DNA from: Cystobasidium ongulense | Lineage: Eukaryota; Basidiomycota; Cystobasidiomycetes; Cystobasidiales; Cystobasidiaceae | Length of the DNA stretch: 64,000 nucleotides | Reading direction: 5' to 3' | NCBI GenBank assembly: GCA_022835595.1 | Contig: BQUP01000005.1 | Location: 186,001-250,000 of the forward strand | Shown: piece by piece, positions 1 through 14,800 of the stretch | How the letters are laid out: the number at the start of each line of letters is the position of its first letter | Numbering within the stretch: position 1 is the first letter of the stretch | The notes under the pieces: model-generated | What the model saw: the letters and a program-made list of their open reading frames with translations, nothing else | Told to the model about the DNA's origin: nothing | The model's database searches: none | Position numbers and translations under genes: made by a program

Positions 1-957
1 CTAAACCATTCCTCGAATTCGGATATAAAGTCATCGAGAGGGGTCAAATGGCAGAGATTAACCCTGGTATCGTTGATGGACTATCGAGAAAGGAGATCAA
101 ACAGCTGTACCCTGATGAGTATGAAAGAAGCATCAAGGAACCATATGCGCATCGTTTCCCTCGCGCGGAAAGCTATCATGACTTGTCGGTTAGACTGGAG
201 CCAACTATATTCGAGCTAGAGCGAGACAGGTCGGATCTGCTCATTATCGGTAAGCCTCTCAGAAATTACGTCTTCTACTTTCAGTCTTGCAAGCTGACGG
301 TCTCCCAATTTGTAGGACATGGAAGTGTATTGCGCTGTCTCTTTGCGTACCTGAAAGGTCTTGCGCCAGTTGATATTCCGAAAGTTATGATCGAACGAGG
401 AGACCTTGTTGAAATAGCACCTGTGAGCTTCCTGAGTATACTGCACCTGTCTGAATATCGCTAAAATGATATGTTCCCAGACGTCCTACGGCGTAATTAG
501 CAAGACGTATACCTTCTGGCGTCCTCCTGCAGGGCATGAAGATGTTCAAACTGAACCTGGAACGATACCCGGCACTTATGGCAGTCCAGCGAATCCACCT
601 GCCGGCTTCGGACACCTTCTCACTTCTCCACCTGGATTTGCAGCTAGATATGGTCCCGATATCGAAAATGAGGGGAAAACACCTACTGCAGGCAGAGATT
701 GGCTTACTCTTACAGAAGCGACACCGCGTATGCGCAACCTCAGCCTCGAAGAAATACAGACTGCTTCGTTGAAGAGCCCTAGATGGGGTAATGCACCACA
801 TTTGCCTGAGGAACACGTCAGAGAAGATCCTTACGAAGATAGAGAAGGTGAAAGTGGAAATAGCTGTGGATGGGAAAAAGCTATGTCTCCTTCGTTGATG
901 GCTGTTCAGGAGCAAGCGCCGGGCAGATACGCTGAAGCCAAAGAGGATAAGGCGTAG
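1..957 (+). CDS. 6-phosphofructo-2-kinase/fructose-2,6-bisphosphatase, C-terminal part (5' end outside window)
   Basis: This bifunctional cytosolic enzyme sets the level of fructose 2,6-bisphosphate, the regulator of glycolysis. Only the phosphatase half and tail are present. The pieces are 3-249, 316-422 and 481-957, joined across introns 250-315 and 423-480. Visible blocks are EIKQLYPDEYE, YAHRFPRAESYHDL, LEPTIFELERDRSDLLIIG, then HGSVLRCLFAYLKGL and RGDLVEIAPTSYGV, all in the family order. The HGSVLRC histidine matches the second active-site histidine of the FBPase-2 domain. The first one (RHGE) lies upstream of the window, so phosphatase activity cannot be judged. A tail of about 150 residues after the domain looks disordered. 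The splice joins are supported by the family match on both sides of each intron. Confidence 0.9.
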
Positions 958-1188
958 GCTTCTCATAGGCTGTAGTGGACTGGAAATGTTGTGCGATTGG
1001 CTTGGTGCCATTAATTCGTTGCACTGGCGTAATGAACTCTATATTCAACGCTACCTCTACTTCCTTTCAAAGGCGTTTTTGTAGCATATATAGTACAGCG
1101 ACATGATGAAGAATTCTAGAAAGTAGCATGTTTATGCAATAATTTGACATTAAAGCCAGAAAGGCCAACGCGACGTCTAGCCTGCCAG

Positions 1189-2707
1189 TCATCCATCCAA
1201 TTGACAACCTTCGATAGTGACTTGCTTCAGCTGCATGGTGGGCTCAGGTGTTGTCGTCCAATTCAGTGTGCCAGCCCATCCTTCGGCTGTGGGAAACGAA
1301 ATCACAGTCAGATGTGAGTCTCTAGTTAGTTACTCCAGATTGCAAAGCTACTTACGTGCTGCCCAAGGCCCCCATCTGAAAGGCAAGGGTTGATCAGGCC
1401 AGCCACCACACTCTATTCTCCGAACATCTAGCAGCTTCTTCCCATCTACCGACCAAGTCAGGTGGTCCTTTTCCCAAAGCACGGTCCAGTCGTGCAATGT
1501 CGAGAACGGAACGACTTGGCTATCGTCAAATACCCATGGTGCCAATTCTCGTGAAGTATCGGCGAGTGTCCAGGTTACGTCCTTGTCCTTTTCTAGGCGT
1601 GTACCGTTGCTCCACACAGGCACTTGGTAGGTCCCCTCGATAAGCTCGAGATCTATCTCATCTGTTCCAGCCTGACCGAAGATGGCGCAATTGACGATAC
1701 CACCGGCACCAGCTGATTTTATGGAAGCTGTCATTTGAACGGGTGCAATCCATCTGCAAGTAGAGAGCGAGTGATTAGCTTTCGCCATACTCCCGCGAAT
1801 CGCAGAAATGTTGGACTCACTTTGCTTGGCTCTCAAAAACAATGTTTGGGCTTTGCTCCGTCAATTTCATAATCATGCCGTCCGAGCCAAACGCAATTTG
1901 ATCATCCGCAGCTAGTTCTCGCTTCCATTTGCTATCGTCGAAGGTAGCCTGGAGTATCGAAAGGAAGAACAGATCAGTCAAAGGCGAGGTGTACTTTCTG
2001 CATGTTTTTCGAATACTCACGAAATCATCAGTTACAGTCTTCCAGGAAGAACCAGCGGGACAGCCATTTGCATCGAATGATAGAACTGCAGAATCGCTCT
2101 CGAGCGGTTCTGTTGACAGAGGAGTGCTATTCTTTGGTGTCGGAGAGAGCGGAGGAATAGAGAGAGTGCTCGAGGGTGGGTAGGTGGATGTAGGGGTTGG
2201 CGATTCAACGTTCGCAGAAACCGATCCACTCCAGGTAGGATCAGAAATGGATAAGGAAGAAGGCAGGGCAGGTTGGAGAGAAATCGGAACAGCGGTAACG
2301 AAGATATTGGATGTAACATCAATGAATGAGGTCGAGACTGGTATGCCAGTTGTGATAGTCGATAAGCATTCGCTGCCACCAGGACTGCATGATGCAGCTA
2401 GACTACTTGACGGTGAAAGCAGACTCATCTCTACAAGGTGAGTGATGCTCGGGACAGGGACCATAGAGCTAAAGCTTTCTGTGTTGGATCTTTTGCGGCA
2501 GAAACCTGCTCCAGAGGAAGTTGCTTCACGTGCCAAGGGAATGTGACGCCTCTTCAGCTTTGGTGGCTCGATTTCGACTCGGTGCTTCGTTTCCACTACA
2601 TTGGCTGCAACTTCAGATCTACGAGTGAGCTTCAATCTGGTAATCCGCGCTGATGCTGTTTGTAGAACGAAGGCGAGTGTGAGAAGGTGGTTGAGCTTTA
2701 CCATCAT
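1189..2707 (-). CDS. Secreted GH16 (CRH-like) cell-wall glycosidase/transglycosylase, 436 aa
   Basis: The exons are 2707-2021, 1948-1821, 1753-1356 and 1286-1189 (complement), and the phases close at 436 codons plus stop. The N-terminus (MMVKLNHLLTLAFVLQTASA) is a clear signal peptide. Residues 20-220 are a Ser/Thr/Pro-rich linker. The GH16 domain follows from about residue 222 to the end. Its DEIDLE motif (303-308) carries the catalytic pair Glu304/Glu308, and the blocks HDWTVLWEKDHLTWSVDG and GWAGTLNW match CRH enzymes, which link chitin to beta-glucan in the wall. There is no hydrophobic GPI-type C-terminus; the protein ends in CQLDG. In usual CRH proteins the Ser/Thr-rich stretch and the anchor come after the catalytic domain, so the order here is odd. 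The start is set by the signal peptide. Confidence 0.8.
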
Positions 2708-3302
2708 GGCTTGATCGGGAAGGAAGTTATGAAAAGAGCAGATTCAAGAGCAGACGCCCGGCAGACCTTCCTGAAATGCATGGGCTGATTTGTGTCTTGA
2801 ATGTGAACAGGAGCTCCTGCCATGTCGTGTCAGTCATACCGCAAAGAGAGGGCGTTGCACAAAAGCGCAAGGCTGTCGAGGCGCTTTGGAGCACGTGCCC
2901 ACCAAAGAAGCGAGAACAAGGCGGAAAGGACAGAATCGTCAAGCATCGCGACGGCAAGGCTAGCGCCCACATCTGATGTGCCTTGTCTTGAAGAGGTAAG
3001 TTTGGCTTCATGTCTAAGACGGCATGTACGTCGAGCATGGACAGCTTTGCATTGTCGGACTTTGTCACTGTGTCATCGCATCGCGACCAGCGTCGTCGCA
3101 GACCTGTCTGGATCCTGTCGCACCGCGATTGTACTTCTGGACAGTCTGCCTCTGTCTTCTTATCTTGCATCACCATCACGCTCTTCCAAGCAGGTGTTGG
3201 TGGAAGCAGAGATTAATAAAGTTCAGAGTCGAGATTCCTCATTGCGGAGCGGCAATCGAGCAGGTTGGTCTGCTAACCTACAACCACTGAGCATCCTTTC
3301 AT
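2708..3302. other. Divergent intergenic region between the GH16 and PDX3 genes
   Basis: About 595 bp separate two divergent start codons, so this stretch should hold both promoters. Open frames on both strands here show no domain and no secretory or mitochondrial signal. I see no repeat, no RNA gene and no clear TATA element. Confidence 0.5.
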
Positions 3303-4191
3303 ATGCTAAGAGCTGCGAGAAGACTGCATCAAACCACTGCCCATCTACAGAGACGCGCTCTGTCTGCTTCCACAATGAATCTCGATGCGGCGCCTCAGCA
3401 GGCCAAACCTTTGAACGAGATCAAGTCGCATCAACAATACGTGGCACCACCGCTCGACTTTGCTTCTTTGAAGAAGTCACCTCTTGAACAATTCAGTCAA
3501 TGGTTTGATGAAGCACAATCTTACGGCGTTCCCGAACCTGAAGCCTTCTCGGTGGCAACCGTCGATGCTGCCACTTGTACGCCCAGTGTCAGGACTGTAC
3601 TGCTCAAGCAAGTAGACGAACGCGGTTTCTGTTTCTTTACGAATTACGAAAGCCGCAAAGGAAAAGAACTCGGTTTATCGCCAGATCTCGATGCACGCAA
3701 AGGTACCAAGGCTGCTGGATCGTGGTACTGGCGCGATATGCATAGAGCTGTGAGAGTCGTAGGCCAAGTCGAGCGCATCTCACAAGAGGAAAGCATGAAG
3801 TACTACTCCTCAAGACCTATTGGCTCTCAGATCGGGGCACATGCAAGTCCACAAAGTCAAGCCGTCCCAAATCGCGAGTATCTGGAAGAGCGTGTTCAGA
3901 AGTTTGAAGACGAGTTTGGTATCGAGCACGGCAGCGCAGAGAGGAAAGCAGACGACCCGAAAGATCAAGGTAAATCAGTGCCGTTACCAAAGTATTGGGG
4001 AGGCGTGCGAATAGTCCCGCAAGAGGTAGAGTTCTGGGTTGGAAGGCCGAATCGGTAAGCCATCATTGCAGCATTGCAGAAGATGCCTCCGAAACACCTG
4101 CTGACCCTGAATATATAGCCTACACGACCGTGCGAGGTATACCAGAGAGTCAGAAGCCAGTGAATGGAAGGTCGAACGCCTTGCACCGTAA
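3303..4191 (+). CDS. PDX3: Pyridoxamine/pyridoxine 5'-phosphate oxidase (PNPOx), 274 aa
   Basis: This FMN enzyme oxidises pyridoxamine- or pyridoxine-phosphate to pyridoxal 5'-phosphate, the last step of vitamin B6 synthesis and salvage. The exons are 3303-4054 and 4119-4191; the 64-nt intron splits an Arg codon in GRPNRLHDR. Family blocks appear in order: RTVLLKQVDERGFCFFTNY, SWYWRDMHRAVRVVGQVERI, YYSSRPIGSQIGAHASPQSQ, and PKYWGGVRIVPQEVEFW followed by RLHDRARYTRE and the ending VERLAP. The first 24 residues (MLRAARRLHQTTAHLQRRAL) are basic, lack acidic residues and resemble a mitochondrial presequence. A second Met (MNLDAAP) at residue 25 would give a cytosolic form. Which start is used cannot be told from sequence alone. 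Confidence 0.95.
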
Positions 4192-4472
4192 GACCAGTCA
4201 GGAAATCCTACCTTCGATTGTACGCGGATCGAAATGACGCTGCAAAGATGTATCATAGTTCATACATTAATATTATAGCGCGATCTAACATGCTCTTACT
4301 GTCCGTGTGGGGTGCTTCACCGTACATGCCACGTTGCCTTCAGACGTCTTTCGCCTCGGAGGTGTCGGATCCCAGATCCGTTACACGACAGAGCTTGTCT
4401 CATGCCAATGCTTCAAGACACTAAGTTGATAGAGGCAGACACGCGCGTGTCACAAGATGCACGGTTGGGATA

Positions 4473-7400
4473 ATGAGCGAAAGAGTCTACTCTCGTGAGA
4501 GGGCAAGCAGCCCTCTGGCAGCTACCAGAGGTCGGAATCGTAGCCAGCTTCAGTCTCGTGACTCTTCGAACTCCATCACGTCCAACACTACCAGCAGCAG
4601 CGCCAGCTCCACGTCCAGCAATCTCAGCAATCTCAGTCTTACTGATATAGAAGAGGCGGATCAGCTTCCCAGCAATGTTACTGTCATTGGAGCTGCGGAT
4701 GTGTCGGTAGACGCGACGATAGGCAGTCGAGCCAGCCAGCGTCCCCCAGCGAGGACAGCCTACTCTGGCCTGTCTACAGTTGGCATTGGCTTCCGTGGCT
4801 TCCAGAACAACAGCATCCTCAGTCCTGCACAGCGTATAGCAAAAGAGAGTCTACCCAGTCCTCCAGCAACGAGCAAGGGTGGGGAGTCCGAACGCGGCAG
4901 CATAGGAAGTGCCCAAGGTCAGGAGCGAAAGCCGGAGCAGGCAAGCAGGAACAAGAGTACGAATCTTGCTCTGAATGATATGCAAGCATACGATGCTGAA
5001 GAAGCGTACGCTACAATTCGAAGATCACCAGTCAATACGAACAGTATCGGCGAGCGCGCTCAAGATGACCAAGTGATTGCATATCCACAAAGCATACAAT
5101 ACGAGAGAGAAAGTCATCCTTCCCACGCGTCAAGTCATACATCGGAAGCATCGCTTTCTCGAGCCGTCTCCCCATCGACTCGCTTGCAGCCACGTTCAGT
5201 CAGTCCACTCGTGGCAACAAACAGTCCTTCAGGCGAAGCGTCTTCCAGTAGTCTACAGATCGCCGGGCACTCTCGTACACGTTATTCTAAAACTCAAAAT
5301 AGTGCACAACTTGCAGAGGATGTCAATCTCCCATCATACACCGACAAGGCGCTCAGTCGGACAGGCAGCACAACTTCTGTCTCTTCCCAGGCTGGACGCG
5401 TTTCGGTCAATTACAAGGGCAAGGGTAGAGAAGATGAACCTCTAGATATCGAACGGAAACCTAGTATATCAGCTAGCAAGATCAGAAAGGCGAGCAAAGC
5501 GTCTCGTGCCAAAGTAAGCTAAATCCTGCCGACAGAACAAGCGTACAGAGTGTGAGAACTAAACTAACTCGCTGCCTTCTAGATATATAGCACAACTGAT
5601 TTACAGGAAGAAAGCCTGTCTACGAGCCCATCGGACCATCTCAAATCAAGCCCGTCCTCCAGCAGCTTGCTTAGGGACAAATCCCTCCCGTCAGATTCAA
5701 GCCATAGAGATGGGACAATACTTCTCGAGCCTGCACTGCCAAGGTCAAGCCAGGGCAAAGACTCAACCCTGAAACAGCAGTCCCTCAGAGCATCTTCATC
5801 CCGGTCTAGTTTGACTGGCTCCGAAGCATTCGTAAACAACAACAGGAACAGTATGATTAGTCTCGCATCGCGAGAAAGCAATACGAATCGTCACTTACCG
5901 CATAGTAACGGTGCCTTGAATGGCCTGTACAAGCTTGCAAGTACCTCAGATCCAGATCGCTCCCTCGAAGAAGGTGAAATTCTCGAAGAGACCCCACCAC
6001 CTGGGATGGACCGAATGCATTCTTACGGGGACCGAAGTTCCGACGACACTTATTGCCGAGAGTCACAACGACATCGAAGGCAAGAGCGTCCTTTCAGCAA
6101 CGAAGACAAAGCAGTTGAACCAGACCAGCACGCTGCAAGGTCTTCTCGCCATACAGACCGCCTGTCTGTTGCTGCATTGGAGCAACTGTCAGGGAGATCA
6201 ACGACTCCATCGCCATCAACGGGTCTCATGAGACCATTGTCTGCGCCTTCTCATGACGACTCTCACGACAGTGGCTCCCGCTATGGTCATCAGCGCACAC
6301 CATATCGCAGTTCGAAAGCAACTTCAATCGGCAGGCCTTCTATATCTGGTTCTTCAACGAATCGTGACCAATACGAGCCAAGCATCAGCGAAAGCTATAA
6401 AAGCAGCAAGAACGTAGACGATATGTCCCAAACTCCGCGGCGTACGCCCTACCATAGAAGATATGAATCTGCACAAGTATCTAGAGCGGATTATCCAGCC
6501 CGAACTGAGCGCACGAGGGATGCCGCAAGGTCTACTTATGATGAACAACGGACTACAGCACCTTCAGCAGCGGCGGACGCAACACGATCGCAGAGCTCGT
6601 TATCTAGATATACAAGGCAAGATACCCAGCCAGCTGATTCGCGCCCGGCTACCTCGCAAGCACACAATAGGAGAAACCTCGACCGCTCGCAAGGAAGTGA
6701 ATCCCGCTCGTCGAACAATCGAGGCATGCCGCGATCCTACAGCACCACCTCTGAGATGCGCAGCGACTTTCAAGATTCAGCAAGTTCGACACGCTCCTAT
6801 CGGAGTCATCGACATACCGATGCTTCCCCAGCTCCGACTATGCCCCAATACCCAGAAAGAAACTCTATAAGCGGATCCGATGTTGGAGAGCGCCCACCTA
6901 GTCGTCTGAGCGTAGGACGCATCACACCGCGCATGCGCGACCAAGGCCCGTCAGGTTCAGGCCCTCCACTATCCTCAATTCCTAGCAGTCATAGTCGCAG
7001 TGTACGGAGTCTCAGTAGTCAAGCTGAGCACCGACCTGAGGACGCACAAGTTCAGTCATACAGATCTAGATCTAGAACACTGAGTAATCGAGAAGGTCGA
7101 GAACGTGAGCTCGCTAGACCTGCCAGTCAAGCTGATGGTAGGTTTCTTTTGGTAGCTGGCGTGATTGCGTATACTATGCGGACGTAACGGCTAACTCAAC
7201 CCAACAGTTTTCGTCGATTCACACCGCAACGAGGAACAGAGCAAACACAACTTTCGTACTCTGCCGTCTTCTGCCACCAGGGCTCGACTTGGACTTCGTG
7301 ATCTTGAGGTGGCATCTCCAGGGTGGTGGCAGGAGGTCTCGGAGATACGTGACAAGGCAGTCAATGCAACAGTGGACCGGCCAATGTCGAGAGCCAGTAC

Positions 7401-8930
7401 TCACAGGTCACTGGCCTCCATTACCAGCCCCGAAAGCGCTGGAGTACGTGCGGAGACCGCCTCGCGGCTGCGTACCGCAAGATCGACTCTGTCTTCGACC
7501 CCTTCGAATGCTTCACTCGCAGGAGCTGCACGCACGCCGGCTCATTCTAACTCGACCTCAGCTCGATACTCTGTGCGAGCAAGTCATGATCAGTCCGAGC
7601 GCCCGTACACGCCATACAGGGACAGTCCTTCAAGGCCTGCTTCTCGTAGTACCTATTCGCGTGGAGGTAACCCTCTGCAATCGGCCCTAGGAGGAAGCAC
7701 GCTCGGTGATATGGATGGACACTACCGTCTGCTTCGGGATGTAGGTGTTGCTCATATTTAGTGCGGGAAGGTCAGGTCACTGAATTTCGCTGTTTTTACC
7801 TCATGATAGGCACTACACTCATTGCAAGAATTACAATCGGAACAGCCTAGCGTGGCCAAGCGCGACTTGGTCGACTTCGAGCGCATTACCAATGCAGTTG
7901 TGGAGAACGCTATCCGCCAGAGTACATTGAGTCAGGCGATGTGGAAAGATGTGGCAGAGAGTCAGGTTGAGATGGAATTGGCTTCAGATACAGAAGACGG
8001 CGGGCAAGCTGCCAGCCGGCGCCATCGCAGTATTTTGTCGCGATTTGACCGTTCGAGCGCTCAAGCACATCGACTCTCAGAAGAGCAAGTGCGGGGCTTG
8101 ACCGAGCTTCTGATTCTGTTAAACAAGTTACAAAAGGTAACTCGCGCAGATCAAATCAGGCGTAAACCATCTCTAGACCTACATGGAAATACAAGCTCCC
8201 CAATCCGCCGCAGTGCCACCTTGCCTCCTGGTTCGCGCGAACGGCCCCATTCCTCGCCGAATGATGACTCCTCGGGAACTCCAGCAAGCATTCGACGTCC
8301 CCGCCATGTCAACACTCTGGAGCGGATCGACTCCATAGTCGATGACTCCCCGGTAGTGCATCCCGCTCGAGCTAGCAGGATCGATCCCCATGTCCCGTCA
8401 CCGCGAGCACTCCAGCGCGCTAAGAGCACAGTAAGCATGCGTGGATCTTCCATGTAGCGATGCGCAGCTAACACATCCCTACTCTGCGCGTAACACAGTC
8501 GACCTCGCAAATCTCACAGAACACAGTTAAAGGCTACGTGACTTCTTCACCAACAAAAGAGTCAGGAGGCTATTTCCCCCCGATTTCGCAAGACTCAGAC
8601 ACTGGAAAGCGGCCCAGCAGCAGAGCTTCGCAGCGATCATATTATTCCCCAGCTGCAAGCCAGGTCTCCGTACGGGATGTAGGTGATTCGACTCTCGAAA
8701 ACGAAGACATTTCCGCAATTGGGCGCCTCGAATCTCAGCTTGCGAAAACTTCGGGAACAAATGGCTCGTATCGCTGGCGACCGTTCAGTCAGAGGAGACC
8801 ACTCCCAGAGCGACCAGAGGAGGAGCTGCCGGACAGTCCTGCTCTTAACGGACAAGACCACAGGGGAAATCGGTCCTCTGAACTTGCAAGAACGCTGAGC
8901 AAGATGTCTTCCAGAGTGCTTCGACAATAA
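4473..8930 (+). CDS. Large Ser/Arg-rich disordered protein, 1393 aa, function unknown
   Basis: The exons are 4473-5513, 5583-7137, 7208-7740, 7810-8430 and 8499-8930; the four introns are 68-70 nt and the phases close exactly. The protein is dominated by Ser, Arg, Thr, Gln and Pro, with repeated SR, RSS, SPS and TP dipeptides that are typical phosphosites. The only stretches that look ordered are LHSLQELQSEQ and RDLVDFERITNAVVENAIRQ, at about residues 1045-1080, and RLSEEQVRGLTELLILLNKL, at about residues 1140-1160. Both are probably helical and could mediate binding. I recognise no family. Scaffold, spindle-pole or cell-polarity proteins of fungi can look like this, but that is only a guess. 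The very even intron lengths and uninterrupted frames over 4 kb show it is a real gene. Confidence 0.75.
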
Positions 8931-9049
8931 TTTTCCCGCCAGCTGTCGCTAGCGTTGTACTTCATAAGTGTAGAGGGGTAGCCTAATGTACAACAGGTTT
9001 GTCGGGAGGACTTCAGACTAGCTACATACAAGCCAGCCGAGAGAAAGGC

Positions 9050-10909
<1,860 letters not shown>

Positions 10910-11831
10910 GACGAACTTGAGGGTGCGGACTAGCGAGCCTGGACAGACAGGCGTCGCAGAAGAATCTGGAGTGGCCTACGCAGCGAAGCTTGCTATGTGC
11001 AACCTCTCTGGATGCTTCAGTAGAGCTCGATCACGTCCGCCTTTTCAAAGTCCTATGTGAAGCTCGAGATATCAGCTGGGCTCATCATATTGGGCTTTAC
11101 ATTCGTTTGAGAACCCTACTCATTATGTTGCTGCGATAGGCGCGGCTGCTTGGTGCTTGTATCGCCATAAGTGGGCTGCTAGTCAGGAGGAGACCAGCCT
11201 ACAGCTATTGCTTTTCGGACCGAAAGACTTCTGACTCTGTACAGCACAGTGCAGTGCAGTGGTATGGACACAATAGCGCTGTCGAAGCGGTCAAGGGAGC
11301 ACAGAATATCGTTTAAAGTGGGCACTTTGTACCGAATACCAAACTTAGCAAGCAAGCACATCACGTGCATACAATAGGTGCGATAAAAGCGCTAAGATGA
11401 ATTGCGATGAGGAAGTACAACATCAAGACAATTGTTTACTGCTGCGTGTATGTATAAACGAGTCCAGATGCTGCTATGTCTACTACCCCGATGCCCGAAT
11501 GCGCTCGATGATGTTGAAGAAAAAGAAACGTATTAATGTGGAAAATAGATGAAATACTGATAGCTTGACTGATTCTTGAAATATGAAATAATACACGATG
11601 ACAAGGCCAATGAGCAATATCAAAGCTTGCCGCAATTGTCTTTTCGTCCGGAGTGCAAGAAAGGTCCGTGCCGGTTCCGATTCCGCGAGGACTGATGTCC
11701 ACGCAGCTTAGGAAGCCCTCGAGTGACTGCACATTCTACCAATTCCGCTAGCGTGTATGTTGAATGGTATACGGCAAGGTCTTGTAGCCGAGGACCAGAC
11801 AAGAAAATTTCCTGCATCCTCCCTATCACTT
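10910..11831. other. Intergenic region between the YTH and MYST genes
   Basis: This stretch of about 920 bp lies between two genes on the minus strand. Its MYST-proximal end (10910-10976) stays in frame with the acetyltransferase and may hold part of its 5' exon. Short minus-strand frames at 11436-11916 have no recognisable content and probably belong to the 3' UTR of the YTH gene. I see no RNA gene or repeat. Confidence 0.4.
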
Positions 11832-14800
11832 TCAGGTGAGCATTGGCGATGCAACAGAAGTCGATTTGGTGAGAGGTGAGGTTTGTTGCGAGATGCCTTG
11901 AGTAGGGTCTTTCCAAAACAGTTCAAGGAGTTGTTGTCCGACATCGGGTTCGACTTCGGTACCATCTCGACTGATTTTAACTTCTCGATTCCCGTTAAAA
12001 GCATTGCGAAGATGCCTTGTGCGGTAAAAAGGTAGCTTTTGGCTGCATGGTATTCCGGTGTCAGCTTTGATATGTGCACAATGTATAAATGAGAAGCAAC
12101 CTACACTCGAACCCATTCTATTTTGAAAGGCTTGCTGATGCCTTGCTCCATGACGTCCTTGAGTGAGCGATCAACAGCCGAACCTGATGCAGTATCGTGC
12201 GCACTAGCTTCAGCTTCCAGTAGCTCTAATCTAGCATTACGTTCCTCCGGTGAAAGAATGGTGTCCTTTCTGAATACTCCATGGTCATTCAAGCCAGCAC
12301 GGTGCGAAGGGCCAGCCGCGAGCTGTTCGTCCGTCTTGGAGACTTGCGCCGTGGCGAGAGGCGACTGAGGCTGATCGAGACTGATCCCACGCTCGCGAAT
12401 GTCCAGCTTGGCTAGGTTTGCAAGTATTGATGGATCTAGAGAGCTGGCATTCCTCGCTTCCATACTCGCTTTTTCGTATGGCATAGGGGAAGGAGCTGTA
12501 TGGTGTTGCGCAGCTTTAACGCTCAGATAGTCTACCTTCGTATCGGCGGACTTGGAATGTGCTGGTGTTGTCGTATTTGAAATAGGCTGAGGCGAATTAG
12601 ACACGATTCCAGAAGGGCTGAGAACAGAAGGCATTGCAGGAACACCCAACCCTGAGTAAGATGGACCCTTTTCGGATGTCTCGTCTTCTGGAGTTTCGAG
12701 AATGGAAGGTTCGGGCTTGCGGCCAGCCCAAGATGATGATTTACCCGCCAGCGGACTAATTGGTGCATTATCCCCATCCCCGACAAGAGCTGAAGGTGTA
12801 CTTCTGCCTTCGTCGAGAACTGGACCGGCCATTTTTGCGTAGCCAAAGAACTCTGCAGGGTGGCAGGAAAGACGGGTATGTCAATTGAAGCATTCGTGCT
12901 ACCTTTTAACTATATCACGCGCTCACCTCCTGACTTATTGGCTCCGAAAATAAGAAAAACGCTTTGTGCTGTTCTAAAAGCTTGATCAAGTACTGGCTCG
13001 TTGTGGCTCTGAGTTGCCCAAAGACCTCGTTCGACTGAGAGATGCAGATCGTCCTCTGCGTGAGACTGTAAAAAATTATCAAGATGAGCGGTCTGCTGCC
13101 GACCAAGTCACTACAAGACCGCTTACCTTTAGAATGAAGTATCGTTTCGGGAAGTAACGTTGAAGGAAGCTTGACGTCGTCGAACTCGTGCTTACGGAAT
13201 GGTTGGTAGAGACTGAACCATTGCGCACAGGCAGATTGTCACTGTCTGTAGCTGGAGATACGATTGAAGCAGTGTCTCCTGGAGTACCATCAATGCCATC
13301 ACTCTCTGCTTGGGCTAAAGCTTTTTCCTTCTCCTTTTCTGCCGCCCACGCTTGGTGCATACCTTTTCCGCGTTGCGCTCCCACGCCAGTCTTGGTATCA
13401 TCGTCCTTCTTGCGCACTCTGCAGACCAACGGCTTGCATCGCGGATCATGTGGACGCAAGGACAAGCCATGCGATACTTCAATAGCGTGATCAAGATGTC
13501 GCTTCGACGCCATATTGACAAAGCAGCAATTGGAGCGAGATATAAGATGGACAGAGTCGATTCCTACAGTGCTGTAGTCTGGTCTAGCCTGATCAATTGT
13601 CAAATGTAAAGCCTCTGACTCCAGAATCTCCACCTCTTCGCTCGAACCGGATATCGGTTTCCCTGGAGGAGCTCTTGATGAGAAGAAGCGCCATAGTTCC
13701 GAATGCGTGGCATCTGAAGGCACATTTCCTACCCACATAGCCCATGGAGAATGGGCAGGAGGCTTTGGGAGGCGGGAATCGCCCGTCGCAGCTCGTTTCC
13801 TCTCAGTCGCACTGATCGGTAAGCGGGCATTCGGGTCGTATGCACCAAGAGCTTCGCGGAACTTGGATTGTGCTAGGTGACCACGCGCAAGCTCTGTCGG
13901 TGCCTGTTGAGCCTGACCATTGGCAGCGATTCTAGAGCTATGAGGTGTGTAAGACGAAGGTCCCGCAGAATGCTCGAGATTGGAGTATGGTGTAGAACTT
14001 GAGAATGTGCTGTCAACCGTAGAATGTCGAAGATGCTGTCCTCCGTTCCCGTGGGGAGATGCGAAGGAGTGCGGGCTCATCGGCGTGAACTGGACGGGCC
14101 TGTACTGATGTTGACCTAGGTCGACGGAGGATCGCTGACTAGCTGGCTGCGGATACGCATATGTGTGTGCTAAGACGGGTGACATTGGTGGAGGCTGCAT
14201 CGACTGGTATGGCTGCGCGGGTGACGGAATTGGACTATGTCCATTCATGACCTGATGGCCTTGATGAGGCAGGGAGTTGTAGGCCAAGTACGTCTGCATT
14301 CCAGGTTGAGGAGAAAGTTGGTAGGTCATGCCAGCAGGCAGGCCTTGCTGTGTGTGCTGCTGGTATTGTTGACCATGCTGCACCGACGCTGAAAAGCTTT
14401 GATGAATGCTTTGAGCCGAGAAAGGCCTAGAATGATGACCATGTCCATTCGACATGTCGTCTGACATAGCATAGTGCGAATGAGCCCCATCTTCTAGTGT
14501 GAGAGCAGCAGCTGAATTTGGACTAGATGATCCCGTGTGTAAAACTTGTCCAGTGGAATAGTAGTATGTCTGGGGATAGAAGGTCTGAGGGTGCATTCCA
14601 GGTTGCCGTTCGTGGACCGGTGAATGGGATAGTATTGGACTAGATACGGTATAGTATGGCTGTTGCTGAGAATCGCTTGGCGGAGGATAGTGGTATTGCG
14701 GAGCGTAGTATTGGGCTGTATTTGAATCGGGAAGGTCAGGTACATGAAGCTAGGTGAGCGCAACTGCGAGCAAGATTGCTACATACTGTGATAAGCATAC

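Noticed and set aside
385-1011. Minus-strand 208-codon open frame opposite the PFK-2/FBPase-2 tail
   Set aside because: It is antisense to a family-supported gene, has no domain and no exon partners.
11436-11916. Overlapping minus-strand frames downstream of the YTH gene as a separate small gene
   Set aside because: They overlap the last YTH exon in other phases, contain no domain and fit a 3' UTR better.
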